Positions 26,704 through 35,069 of a stretch of 64,000 nucleotides of DNA are shown one piece after another. The notes beneath the pieces were generated by a model. That model did no database searches. It was not told the DNA's origin and saw only the letters and a program-made list of their open reading frames with translations. Location: the NCBI RefSeq assembly GCF_000733775.1, contig NZ_JPOE01000005.1:1-64000 (forward strand). Direction: 5' to 3'. How positions within the stretch are numbered: the first letter of the stretch is position 1; each line of letters begins with the position of its first letter. The position numbers and the translations under genes are program-made. The DNA comes from Thiomonas sp. FB-Cd. Its GTDB lineage: Bacteria; Pseudomonadota; Gammaproteobacteria; Burkholderiales; Burkholderiaceae_C.

Positions 26704-26766
26704 CGAGGCATAATGAAAAAGTGCCTCGACGAAACTTCAGAGTTGACAACCACTCATTGGTCAACT
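26704..26766. promoter_or_regulatory. Two inverted repeats upstream of the viperin gene
   Basis: CGAGGCA (26704-26710) faces TGCCTCG (26722-26728), and AGTTGAC (26741-26747) faces GTCAACT (26760-26766). The second ends 4 bp before the GGAGAG ribosome binding site. They could be operators, or an RNA structure next to the start site. Position and symmetry are the only evidence. Confidence 0.35.
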
Positions 26767-26781
26767 TTCTGGAGAGTTTCA

Positions 26782-27663
26782 ATGAGTGCAGCATCAGCGC
26801 AAGAGTCGTCCATCACGGCTTTGAATTTTCATGTGTGGCAACCATGCAACATGGCTTGCCGGTATTGCTTTGCGCAGTTCGATGACCAAGTTCCGCAATT
26901 GCGAAGGGATAAGCAGGAACTTAGAGAACGTGCGCTAGCCGTCGTCGAGGCGGCGGCATCCGCTGGAATTCAGAAGCTTACGCTTGTGGGCGGCGAGCCC
27001 ACGCTCTGTCCGTGGCTCAAAGACCTCTTAGAGGCAGCCATTACCAGGGGCATGGTGACAATGATTGTCACCAATGGCACCAAAGTCGATGAGGCGTGGC
27101 TGCAGAGGCACGCCGAATGCTTGAACTGGGCAGCCGTCAGCGTAGACAGCTTGGATGCGGGTACAAATTCGCGGATTGGGCGGCGAGTGGGCGCGGGGAG
27201 TGCACCCGATAGGGATTACTACGGGAAGCTCTTTCGTTTGCTCAACGCAGCTGGCATTCGGACGAAGGTTAATACCGTCGTATCTGCTCAGAATTGGCAA
27301 GAAGATTTTGTGCCCTTCTTGTCCAAAGCGCGGCCCGAGCGCTGGAAAATCTTCCAAGCCCTCCACATTCGAGGTGAGAACGACTCCGCCTTTCCTGAAT
27401 TCTCCGTTTCGATTGAACAGTTCCAGTCGTTTATTGAAAGGCATGAAAAGCTCGAACGCCTACTCACCATCGCCGCGGAGGGTAGCGATGACATGCTCGG
27501 CTCTTATTTAATGGTTGACCCCTTGGGCCGCTTCGTGACTAACATCGGCGGAATCTATGCATACAGCAAGCCCATCTGGGATGTTGGATGGAAGGCAGCG
27601 ATTGCAGAAGCACAATTCGATTCGAAAAAATTCGTTGAACGCGGTGGCATATATAACTGGTAA
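26782..27663 (+). CDS. Prokaryotic viperin (antiviral radical SAM enzyme)
   Basis: 293 residues. The radical SAM cluster motif is CNMACRYC (C22, C26, C29), preceded by ALNFHVWQP as in viperins. The GGEPTL motif binds SAM. Viperin-specific features follow: KVNTVVSAQNWQEDF, then ERWKIFQALHIRGEN, and the C-terminal RGGIYNW. These align well with vertebrate viperin (KINSVINRFN, VRWKVFQCLLIEGEN, RGGKYIW). Known members convert NTPs to 3'-deoxy-3',4'-didehydro analogues that terminate phage RNA synthesis. The ATG at 26782 sits behind GGAGAG. There is no nucleotide kinase next to it, unlike many pVip loci; the upstream neighbour is the DUF5677-like gene and type I R-M. The substrate nucleotide is not readable from sequence. 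Confidence 0.9.
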   Translation: MSAASAQESSITALNFHVWQPCNMACRYCFAQFDDQVPQLRRDKQELRERALAVVEAAASAGIQKLTLVGGEPTLCPWLKDLLEAAITRGMVTMIVTNGTKVDEAWLQRHAECLNWAAVSVDSLDAGTNSRIGRRVGAGSAPDRDYYGKLFRLLNAAGIRTKVNTVVSAQNWQEDFVPFLSKARPERWKIFQALHIRGENDSAFPEFSVSIEQFQSFIERHEKLERLLTIAAEGSDDMLGSYLMVDPLGRFVTNIGGIYAYSKPIWDVGWKAAIAEAQFDSKKFVERGGIYNW

Positions 27664-27964
27664 TGTCTAGTTGAGGCGCAGAGTGTCCCGCGAGACCGTC
27701 GCCACGGGCTACAGCTTTGCCGATGCTTGGCGGCGGGCTCGCTGGAGATGGATAGCGACACCGAATCCCGGCTGCGCATCACGGAAGGCGACGGCTTCGG
27801 GCGCATCCGCCCTGTGCAGGTGGCGGATGGGTCGGGGGCTGATGCCAAGCGAGAGCGGGTGGACAGTGACACGGTTCACCCCGCTGTTGGACCGGAGGGC
27901 GACAAGCGATGCCTGCCGCTGCCGCAACTTGAAGTTCGGTGACAGACACGAACGTGCCATCGCG
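27664..27964. other. Undefined stretch after viperin
   Basis: About 300 bp with short open frames on both strands that are arginine-rich and without ribosome binding sites. I support no gene. It may be the remnant of a deleted gene or simply the spacer between convergent units. Confidence 0.3.
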
Positions 27965-27999
27965 CAAAAAAATGGGGTGCAGCCTCACGGCCGCACCCC
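27965..27999 (-). terminator. Terminator of the large P-loop ATPase gene
   Basis: Read on the minus strand, an 11-bp stem (GGGGTGCGGCC / GGCTGCACCCC) with a GTGA loop, followed by ATTTTTTTG. It lies about 45 bp after the ATPase stop codon. Confidence 0.8.
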
Positions 28000-28044
28000 G
28001 CATCACAATCAGTTCACCCGCACCCGCCAACCTGCCCTGCCCGC

Positions 28045-29817
28045 TTACGCGGCCATGGGTTCCGGAAAGTCGTAGTCATCGCCTTGCGGCTCCAGCACGT
28101 CGCGAGGCATGTCGAGCATCACCACCCGCTGAGGCACCCTGGCGAATTTCTGGGTGGAGGCCATCGCGCCTGGCAGGCGCATCAGCACATCCTTCCATCC
28201 ACCGAGAGCCCAGTCAGTCCCGGTCATCAGCCGTTTGATTCCCTGGTGCTGCTCGGAACTGCACACGGCGAGTTTCCAGCTTGCGCTGGGACGGACCCAC
28301 AGAGCGCGGACGCCGAACTCCTCGAGCTGTCTGCTCAACTGCTCGCGGTGTTCGTTGTCCTGGGCGTGCACGATGTTCGTGAGCACGTCACGAATCGTCA
28401 TGTGCGCCTTTTCCTTCGCCCCATTGACCATGCGGAACATGGCCACCTTGCGGCTGAGCAGGACGCCGAGGCAAGCCTCAGCATCCCTCTCGACCACCAC
28501 GTGCGCGGGCACGCCGAGGTCCATTTCGGCGATGACGGCACGCAGTTCCTCGGGCGAAGCGATGCCCTTGCGGGTCAAGGCGACGTAGCCCGCAACGAGC
28601 GGCGCGTACTTGTCCGCGATGCGAGCTTCGTGCCCGAGGGCGATGAGCATGGAACGCGCATCAGCCAAGGCCTCGCGCATCACATCCCACCGGTCCACGA
28701 GCAGGCGCCGAAGGCGTGCACCCAACGCCACCGCATCGCCACTGCGGGCGATGTCAAGTAGTGGTTCGTATCGCACGCGCGATGCCTCCGGTAGCGGCTG
28801 CAGCACAAGCCTGACCGTCCGACTCTCGGTTGCCGCATTGAAGGCCGGCAAACCGATGCCCGTCACCAGCACACCAGCCGGGGCATTGAAATACCGCGTC
28901 CGGCCACCGTTGACCCGCATGAGTCGCGCCACGGAAGTCGCGCTGAACTGCAAACGCAGAAGTTCGGCGAACTGCTCGAGGGCAGCCTTCTTCGACCCTC
29001 GCGCTTCGACCTCGTCAACGATGAGTGCCGCCGCCGAATGTTCCAGCGCATAAATCGTCTGGGCCATCGTCGGCACACCATCGCGGCGGATGGCCTGCGG
29101 CCCCAGCAACGCACCGAGAAACTCGATGAGCGTGGTCTTGCCGGAGCCACGCTCCGCGGTGATGGCCAGGATGGGGCGGTGGGAGAGGACGGTCCCAAAG
29201 AAAGCCGAGACAACCCAACCCACCACCTTCATCCAGTCGCCCAGCGCGGAAAGACCGAAGCTGGCCAGCACGCGCAGCACGCTTTGGACATCGTCCTCAG
29301 ACGCGCAGGGCGTGTCCAAGGCAAAACCAAGGTCCGCACCGCTTTGATAGACGGGCTGCCCTTTGCGACGCTCCAGCGAGACCGGCTTGCCGCTCGGGGA
29401 GGTGACTTGTTGGCCAAAATTCACCACCAGGTCATCGCCCTCGCGGTACAGGCCGGGCCCGCGCACGTCTTTGAAGTCGAAGAGCCCCAGGCGGTCGCAT
29501 TCCTCGGCAATCGCCTCGGTGAGCGCCTTGGCGTCCTCGACCTCCTCGCGCAGTTCTGGGTCGTACACCGTGCAGGTCTTGCACGCCTCCCGGCCAAGCC
29601 AGACCTGGAGTTTGCCGATTCGTAAATCGTTGGCGCGCAGTGTCACGAGTTGGCCGGTTTTCAGCGACAGCACGACATAGCTGCCTTCCAGCGTATGCCC
29701 CATCGGCACCCAGCCGCCTTCGGGGACAACAAGATTCGCGACATGTGCGGCAGTGGCGATGCGCTTCTCTGGGGAAGGAATTTTCTTCGGCGTGCCAAAA
29801 AAACTCAGGATTTTCAT
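28045..29817 (-). CDS. P-loop ATPase/helicase of the element, function uncertain
   Basis: 590 residues. A Walker A in the form AERGSGKT sits near the middle, followed by an acidic strand AALIVDEVEARGSKK that fits Walker B. The segment after it contains arginine-rich parts (TRYFNAPAGVLVTG) like sensor and finger regions of DUF927/D5-type helicases found on integrative elements and phages. A role as replicative helicase or primase partner in place of RepB is plausible. I chose the ATG giving MKILSFFG (GGAGAG upstream). Flanking it are a terminator and the integrase, so it is a single-gene unit. Confidence 0.6.
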   Translation of the reverse strand: MKILSFFGTPKKIPSPEKRIATAAHVANLVVPEGGWVPMGHTLEGSYVVLSLKTGQLVTLRANDLRIGKLQVWLGREACKTCTVYDPELREEVEDAKALTEAIAEECDRLGLFDFKDVRGPGLYREGDDLVVNFGQQVTSPSGKPVSLERRKGQPVYQSGADLGFALDTPCASEDDVQSVLRVLASFGLSALGDWMKVVGWVVSAFFGTVLSHRPILAITAERGSGKTTLIEFLGALLGPQAIRRDGVPTMAQTIYALEHSAAALIVDEVEARGSKKAALEQFAELLRLQFSATSVARLMRVNGGRTRYFNAPAGVLVTGIGLPAFNAATESRTVRLVLQPLPEASRVRYEPLLDIARSGDAVALGARLRRLLVDRWDVMREALADARSMLIALGHEARIADKYAPLVAGYVALTRKGIASPEELRAVIAEMDLGVPAHVVVERDAEACLGVLLSRKVAMFRMVNGAKEKAHMTIRDVLTNIVHAQDNEHREQLSRQLEEFGVRALWVRPSASWKLAVCSSEQHQGIKRLMTGTDWALGGWKDVLMRLPGAMASTQKFARVPQRVVMLDMPRDVLEPQGDDYDFPEPMAA

Positions 29818-30491
29818 GTTTTCTCTCCATCGGGGGCTCGGGATGAGCCCCAATGACCGACGAGTTCTGCACCCCCTGATACAGGCGCAGAAAACAGCTC
29901 TTGGCTACGCATCGGTGGTCTCCACGCATCTTGCGTCGTACAGATATGCGAGACCTGACTGCGCAAGCGCAGTCGATTCCAAATCAAGGGAGGCGCTTTT
30001 CAGGGCGCGTCCCTGGCGCTCTTCGTCAGCTGCCGCATCAGCACGATGCGGAGTACGGGGTGTCTGATTGTGAAAGAACGTTTGTCACGTCGTACCCGTG
30101 TAACCGTGACGACCTGACATCGCGCTGAACGCAGGGCCAGAATAGGCCGGCCGAACCCCCTCGCCTAGGGGGCGATACCCAGCAGAAGCACAAAACCCTC
30201 GATTGCGTGAAAAATTTCACGCAATCGAGGGCATCTCGACAGGCTATCTAAACCGCCTTCCTACACTTGTCTCCCCCCGACCCCATCTGGAGACCCGCCT
30301 CAATCGAGCGTCGTGTCGCTGCTGGTCGATGGCGTCGTGCTCCGCCTGGCGCTGCACCAGCCGTCCGTTCATGCTCCGCGAGCGACTCGACATGCCCGCT
30401 CTCGCGCCTGCTGCTGCCAAAAGGCACGTAGGAGTTCGTGGACGTGTGATAGGCCCAGAGGCACCCACGCGCGCCCCATTCTTTCCCTGTT
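29818..30491. other. Intergenic region next to the integrase
   Basis: 674 bp without a convincing gene. It contains the palindrome GACTGCGC-AA-GCGCAGTC at 29957-29974, a partial GTAAC-like series at 30084-30104 (GTCAC, GTACC, GTAAC at 8-bp pitch), a small CCCCCT/AGGGGG hairpin near 30158, and the 36-bp inverted repeat at 30196-30231. Taken together it looks regulatory or recombination-related. Confidence 0.4.
30196..30231 (-). repeat. Near-perfect 36-bp palindrome, possible integrase terminator
   Basis: Two 17-bp arms (left arm CCCTCGATTGCGTGAAA) meet with only an AA centre. It lies 261 bp downstream of the integrase stop. It lacks a U-tract, so a protein-binding or recombination site is as likely as termination. 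Confidence 0.5.
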
Positions 30492-32225
30492 TCAGTCCTC
30501 GCCCTTCAGGCTTACGGAGCCGCGTCCCGGCTCCCATGGCCGGGCAGGGATGGCTGCGAACTGTATGCGGGAGAAGTACATAGCTAAGCGATTGAACGGC
30601 AGGTCAGAGCCGTAACCATCGGTCACGTGGCCGTCCCCAGTTGTGTGTCCAAGCAGGCGCTGAAGGTACTTGCTCGGCACCCCGGCCGCCTCGAGCGTGT
30701 CCTTCATGCAGTGGCGAAACGAGTACAGCACCTTGCGCTTGTCGGTAATGCCGAGCGCGCGCTTGTAGCGCCCGAAGAACTTCGAGAACGAACCCGAAAG
30801 CTTTCCGTGGAAGTCTTTCTTGAGTGCCGGGAAGAAGACGGTCGCCTTGCGCTCGCGCAGCCATTCGACATACCGCAACAGACCCAGTTCGATGAGCCTC
30901 GGTGCCACCGGCACGCGCCGGACAGACACAGCGTTTTTGAGCGTGCGGCGGTGCGACTCGGGCACCTCGTTGTCGAAGAGGTCCACGTCGTCATCGGACA
31001 GGCGGTCTACGATGCTCAACGACCAACCCAATTTCGGGTCGTGGACGAGGTCACTCAACGCCAGGCCGGCGAGCTCCTCCGGCCGAGCTCCGGTGTAAAA
31101 CATCAACAGCGGAATCCAGTAGCTGGCCTCGCCTGACTGCCCCCTCGACCGCTTGTGCTGCGTGAAAACCTCAGAGCCAAAAATTGTTTGCAGGTCGGTG
31201 ACATCGAAGGGAAGACGGCGCTTCTTGCGCTTCTTGGCGCTGCTCTCCTTCACGCCCAGAGTCCCAGCCGCTGGATTGCTCTTCAGGACGTGCTTCCCTA
31301 CGGCAACTCTGTAAATGCCCCGGATTTTGGTAAGACGCTCGTTGAGCGTGGAGACTTCGAGACGAGGCCGCATGTCCTCCACAAAGGCCGTCATCAGCTC
31401 CGGCGTAACTTCTCCGGGCATTTGCACTCCCCGGGCCTTCGCAAATTTCTGTAGGTCGCGCCACGGTGTCTGCGACGCAATAGTGGTCGGTTTCGGTCGA
31501 TTGTCGACATAGACGCGCCAAGTCTCAAACGCCATGTCCCATGTGGGCAGTTTGGGGTTTACCGGCGCACGCTCAGGCGCAATGATGGTCAGCGGATGCT
31601 GCACGGCCGGCGCGACCTTGTCTGTATCGACGATATCGCCGCGCTGCCGCTTGAGCTGGTGCTCGAGCGTTTCGATGACGGTGCGGAGAAAGGCGTAGCT
31701 GGCGCGTTTAGCCTCGTCCAGGTCGGGGTTGAAGTCCAGCCCGCAGAGGTAGAGGAAACCGTGCAGCGCTGGAAAAATGTTCAGGCTCTTTCCCTGGGCC
31801 AGCATCCGCCCAAGCTCGGCACGCTGCTCGGTGAGCTTCTCGCCCAACTCATCAAATTCGTCATCGTCGAGGCCCGCTTGGCGCCGCTGCTCGTCGGTCA
31901 TCAACACCTGCCGTAGCCAAAACTTGGCGACGGCCTGGAGTTGCTCGTCATCAAGCTTGGCAATGCTCTTCGGCGTCAGCGATGCCTGACTCAGGTTGAG
32001 TTCCTGACGTTTCTGACGAAACTCCGCGTCAATGCGGGTGTTCTCAGCTCGAGCCAGTTCCTTGGCAAAACGGCGGTCTGCCGTGCCGAGGCTTCGGACA
32101 ATATGCTCTTGATGTGGGGGGTACGCCGCACGGAGGGCAGCGGGGATGCGGCGACGCACGTACAGATTGCCGTGCTTGCCACGTGCATAGACATTTTCCG
32201 AAATTGACTTCAAGGCCTGCTCCAC
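30492..32225 (-). CDS. int: Tyrosine recombinase/integrase of the element
   Basis: 577 residues, long for the family. The N-terminal region (NLYVRRRIPAALR and following helices) matches the DUF6538/AP2-like arm-binding type. The catalytic domain shows FYTGARPEELAGL (first Arg), YSFRHCMKDTLE (the usual H-x-x-R box reads Y-S-F-R here), LGHTTGD, and YGSDLPFNRL with the candidate nucleophilic tyrosine in DGYGS. It lies 105 bp from the 3' end of tRNA-His and faces away from it, as expected for integration at that tRNA. The substitution of the first box histidine by tyrosine is seen in some active integrases, so activity is not excluded. Confidence 0.88.
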   Translation of the reverse strand: MEQALKSISENVYARGKHGNLYVRRRIPAALRAAYPPHQEHIVRSLGTADRRFAKELARAENTRIDAEFRQKRQELNLSQASLTPKSIAKLDDEQLQAVAKFWLRQVLMTDEQRRQAGLDDDEFDELGEKLTEQRAELGRMLAQGKSLNIFPALHGFLYLCGLDFNPDLDEAKRASYAFLRTVIETLEHQLKRQRGDIVDTDKVAPAVQHPLTIIAPERAPVNPKLPTWDMAFETWRVYVDNRPKPTTIASQTPWRDLQKFAKARGVQMPGEVTPELMTAFVEDMRPRLEVSTLNERLTKIRGIYRVAVGKHVLKSNPAAGTLGVKESSAKKRKKRRLPFDVTDLQTIFGSEVFTQHKRSRGQSGEASYWIPLLMFYTGARPEELAGLALSDLVHDPKLGWSLSIVDRLSDDDVDLFDNEVPESHRRTLKNAVSVRRVPVAPRLIELGLLRYVEWLRERKATVFFPALKKDFHGKLSGSFSKFFGRYKRALGITDKRKVLYSFRHCMKDTLEAAGVPSKYLQRLLGHTTGDGHVTDGYGSDLPFNRLAMYFSRIQFAAIPARPWEPGRGSVSLKGED

Positions 32226-32274
32226 AAGGGTTGTGTGACAGACCGTGTAGCAACCGACTTTTAGCCTTAAAGAA

Positions 32275-32310
32275 GCAAGGCCTTGATTCCGTGAGAAATC
32301 AAGGCCTTGC
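32275..32310 (-). terminator. Hairpin after tRNA-His
   Basis: A perfect 14-bp stem (GCAAGGCCTTGATT) with an 8-nt loop, followed on the minus strand by TTCTTTAA. It lies 20 bp beyond the tRNA 3' end and suits a terminator for the ppiD-tRNA-His transcript. Because it is inside the element side of the junction, it came with the element or was recreated by it. Confidence 0.6.
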
Positions 32311-32329
32311 GCGTACTGCTAATGTTCTT

Positions 32330-32405
32330 TGGGGTGGCTGATGGGACTCGAACCCACGACGACAGGAATCACAATCCTGGACTCTACCAACTGAGCTACA
32401 GCCAC
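32330..32405 (-). tRNA. hisT: tRNA-His (anticodon GTG), attachment site of the element
   Basis: A 76-nt cloverleaf with acceptor GTGGCTG/CAGCCAC, discriminator C and encoded CCA. The D arm has GTAGCTCAGTTGG, the anticodon loop holds GTG, and the T arm reads GGGTTCGAGTCCC. An extra G lies at position -1, as needed for His-tRNA. The integrase adjacent to its 3' end marks it as the integration target, with the tRNA kept intact. It lies 57 bp after ppiD. Confidence 0.95.
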
Positions 32406-32461
32406 CACAGAACTGGACATTATATGCGGCTCGGCGAGCCACATCATGCCAGCCGAACCGC

Positions 32462-34393
32462 TCAACCGGTCGCGCGTGCGGGAATTTTGTAAAGCACCTC
32501 AACTCCATAGCGCTTTTTGAGGCTGTCGATATAGGCCTCGGTCACCGCTCGCGAGAGAATTTGACTCATCGTACCCTGCTGGGCCCGCAATTGCTCCGCA
32601 TCCGGCGTTGAATTGCTGACGCTGTCGATCGAAACGATTGCATAGCCCTGACCCGGAAGGACGACTCCCGTCAGCGCAGGAAGCGTGGCCGGCGACAATT
32701 GAAAAGCAGCAGCTACCACGGGTGGGGGCACGGCTGCATCCTTGGATGGTCGATCCTGCGAAATTTCGAGGGGTGCACCCCATGGCGGCTGTGCCTTGCC
32801 TTGCTTGGCAGCGATCAAGGCTTCCTCGCCGGCTTTGGTTGCGAGATTCGCTGACTGCACCCGAACGAGCAAGTCGCGTGCTTTGGACTGCGCCTGAGAA
32901 AACCCAAGCGTGGTGGCGGGCTGATAACTCACGATACGGCCTGACACCAGGGTGTTGGACCCGATATCCACGGCAGGGATGTTGCGCTTGTCTCGCACGC
33001 TGTTCTCACTGAACAACGCCTGCAGAAACTTTGCATTGGCAAGTGGGTCAGTCTTCGCATCCCCGGGGTTTGGTGTCGGAGTGACACCTTGTGCCGTGCG
33101 CACCTCGAGGTGCAATTTGTCGGCAACATCGGCAAAGCTGCGGCTGTCTTCGTAAACCATGTTTTTGAATTGATCGGCCACGTCGGCAAAGCGCGCCTGA
33201 GCCGCTTGGTCCTCCAACTGGCTCTTAATCTCGCCCTGAACCTGCGCAAGCGTCTTTTGCTCGGCTGGCTTGATGCCGGTGAGCTCAATAATGTGATATC
33301 CGTACTGGGACTTGACCGGCCCCACAATCTCGCCCACTTTGTGCATCGCGAACACTGCGTCGGCAAAAGGCTTAACCATGCCATCGCGCGTGAAGTAGCC
33401 GAGGTTTCCACCATCCGGCGCTGAGCCGGGATCTTGCGAATCGCGCTTGGCAATGGCAGCGAACTGCGCCGGATCGCTATGCAATTGCGCCAGAATCTTG
33501 TCGGCCTGCGCCTTGGCCGCTTGCTCCTGAGCAGGCGTTGGGTTCGGCGGCAACGCGATCAGAATATGGCTCGCCTTGCGCTGCTCGGGTGAATTGAACT
33601 GTCCGATGTGCTTCTCGTAATACGCCTTGACCTCCTCCGGCGTGACCGTGACAGACTTCCGCACAGCAGTTGGGTCCAATACAACGTACTGAACGGTTGC
33701 CTGCTGGGGCACTTGAAACGATTGCAGATGCGCCTTGTAGAAGGCCTCCACCTCGGCAGCGGTGGGCTGCACTTGCGACGCGTAGTCACTTGCCTGGTAA
33801 AGCGCGACTCTCACCTGTCTCCTCTGATTCTGCCAGGCATAAAGCTGCCCCGCGATGGCCTTGCTTTCGATGACCGACTCGCCAATGCCGCCCAGCGCCT
33901 GTTGCAACAACAGTTGCTCACGTACCTGCGCCTCGAACTGCCCGGTACTCATGCCTTGCGCTTCAATCAGTTTGCGATACGCGTCCAAGTCAAAGCTGCC
34001 GTCGCGTTTGCGCAGGGCGGCGATCTGCGGAATTTGCAGGATCGCCTGCTGCACGTCACTGTCGCTCACGGCCAGATGCTGCTTGCGCACAGCCACTTGC
34101 AACACCAGCTGCCGAATCATGCCGTCGAGGGTACGCATCTTGGCCTCGGGCGTATCGAGCGACTTGATATCAGCAGACGCGCCGAGCGCTTGCTGCATGC
34201 GTGCCACTTCACTGCGTTGGGCAGCGTCAAGCTCCTGCATGCTGATCGGGATGCCATCCACCTTTGCCGCCACGTTGCCGCTGCCGCTAAAGCGGTCATA
34301 GCCCTGGATACCGAAGAGCACGAACGACGGGAAAATCAGCAAAAAGAGGATGAGTTGCAGCAGCTTGGTGTGCTTGCGGACGAAATCAAACAT
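32462..34393 (-). CDS. ppiD: Periplasmic folding chaperone PpiD (SurA-like N-domain, parvulin PPIase)
   Basis: 643 residues. A single N-terminal membrane anchor (about residues 12-32, ILFLLIFPSFVLFGI) is followed by a SurA-N-type helical chaperone part. A parvulin domain spans about residues 265-360 (RKASHILIALPP, then FAAIAKRDSQDPGSAPDGGNLGYF, and GYHIIELTGI). The C-terminal part is helical. It assists folding of envelope proteins as they leave the Sec translocon. A tRNA-Val terminator upstream separates it from hupB. Confidence 0.9.
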   Translation of the reverse strand: MFDFVRKHTKLLQLILFLLIFPSFVLFGIQGYDRFSGSGNVAAKVDGIPISMQELDAAQRSEVARMQQALGASADIKSLDTPEAKMRTLDGMIRQLVLQVAVRKQHLAVSDSDVQQAILQIPQIAALRKRDGSFDLDAYRKLIEAQGMSTGQFEAQVREQLLLQQALGGIGESVIESKAIAGQLYAWQNQRRQVRVALYQASDYASQVQPTAAEVEAFYKAHLQSFQVPQQATVQYVVLDPTAVRKSVTVTPEEVKAYYEKHIGQFNSPEQRKASHILIALPPNPTPAQEQAAKAQADKILAQLHSDPAQFAAIAKRDSQDPGSAPDGGNLGYFTRDGMVKPFADAVFAMHKVGEIVGPVKSQYGYHIIELTGIKPAEQKTLAQVQGEIKSQLEDQAAQARFADVADQFKNMVYEDSRSFADVADKLHLEVRTAQGVTPTPNPGDAKTDPLANAKFLQALFSENSVRDKRNIPAVDIGSNTLVSGRIVSYQPATTLGFSQAQSKARDLLVRVQSANLATKAGEEALIAAKQGKAQPPWGAPLEISQDRPSKDAAVPPPVVAAAFQLSPATLPALTGVVLPGQGYAIVSIDSVSNSTPDAEQLRAQQGTMSQILSRAVTEAYIDSLKKRYGVEVLYKIPARATG

Positions 34394-34447
34394 GGAGAGG
34401 CTCGCTGGATGCGTTCACATCGCGAAGTGCAATGGGAGGATATCTGC

Positions 34448-34479
34448 CAAAAAACAAAAGGCGAACCGTCGTTCGCCTT
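34448..34479 (-). terminator. Terminator after tRNA-Val
   Basis: On the minus strand, a 9-bp stem (AAGGCGAAC / GTTCGCCTT) with a 4-nt loop, followed by TTGTTTTTT. It lies about 36 bp beyond the tRNA-Val 3' end and before ppiD. Confidence 0.85.
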
Positions 34480-34514
34480 AATTGCCGCCGACGCTCGGCG
34501 CCGCAGCTTGCAAC

Positions 34515-34590
34515 TGGTGGGTGCTGAGGGGCTCGAACCCCCGACCTACGCCTTGTAAGGGCGCCGCTCTACCAACTGAGCTAAGCACCC
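34515..34590 (-). tRNA. valT: tRNA-Val (anticodon TAC)
   Basis: A 76-nt cloverleaf with acceptor GGGTGCT/AGCACCC, discriminator A and encoded CCA, D arm TAGCTCAGTTGGTAGAGC, anticodon TAC in the CTTACAA loop, and T arm GGGGGTTCGAGCCCC. It starts 34 bp after the hupB stop with no terminator between them, so it is probably co-transcribed with hupB. Confidence 0.95.
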
Positions 34591-34624
34591 GCAAATCTGC
34601 GTGCAAAGCCGCGCGCTTTCAAAC

Positions 34625-34897
34625 TTAATTCAGAGCGTCCTTCAGCCCCTTGCCCGGACGGAATTTGGGCACCTTGGCCGCTTTGATCTTGATCGCTGCA
34701 CCAGTACGGGGATTGCGCCCCGTGCGCGCTGGGCGCTTGGTTGCTGCAAACGTGCCAAAACCGATGAGGGTGACGGTACCGCCCTTCTTCAGGGTGACCT
34801 TCACACCTTCGATCATCGAGTCCAGGGCGCGGGCTGCAGCGGCCTTGGAGATTTCTGACTTCTTGGCAATGTGCTCGATAAGTTCTGTTTTATTCAC
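34625..34897 (-). CDS. hupB: DNA-binding protein HU
   Basis: 90 residues, the usual HU length. It has [21 protein letters not shown], the β-arm region [27 protein letters not shown], and ends [18 protein letters not shown]. The start is a GTG behind GGGGCTAGA. HU bends DNA and organises the nucleoid as a dimer. It has its own sigma70 promoter at 35070-35098. Confidence 0.93.
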   Translation of the reverse strand: MNKTELIEHIAKKSEISKAAAARALDSMIEGVKVTLKKGGTVTLIGFGTFAATKRPARTGRNPRTGAAIKIKAAKVPKFRPGKGLKDALN

Positions 34898-35069
34898 TCT
34901 AGCCCCCTCGAGAGGATGGTTCAACAACAAAAAACGCCGATGTGCCCGAGGCACGATGCGGCACGGAATTGCTCCTGGTGCAAATGGTTGTGCAAATGCG
35001 CCTTTTGAAATACTCGCTGCGGCTTCGTCATCCGACGACAGCCGCGATTTTACGGGCATCAGCAGTCGC

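Larger units (their letters stand above)
1..32332. mobile_element. Integrated element in tRNA-His (left end not in window)
   Basis: Accessory region bounded on the right by the 3' end of tRNA-His(GTG), with a tyrosine recombinase immediately inside it, the classic layout of a tRNA-targeting integrative element. Its contents support this: plasmid-type replication genes (RepA/RepC of IncQ type, an SSB-like protein, a replication-relaxation-like protein), XRE and AlpA-type regulators, and defence cargo (type I R-M, viperin, DUF3883 nuclease-like protein, AbiEi). I did not find a second copy of the tRNA-His 3' end inside the window, so the left attachment site probably lies before position 1. No relaxase, coupling protein or type IV secretion genes are visible, so whether it is conjugative, mobilizable or a plasmid-like integrant cannot be decided here. 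Confidence 0.75.

Noticed and set aside
27671..28075. 134-codon open frame after the viperin gene
   Set aside because: Arg-rich, no ribosome binding site, and it runs through the terminator of the convergent gene.
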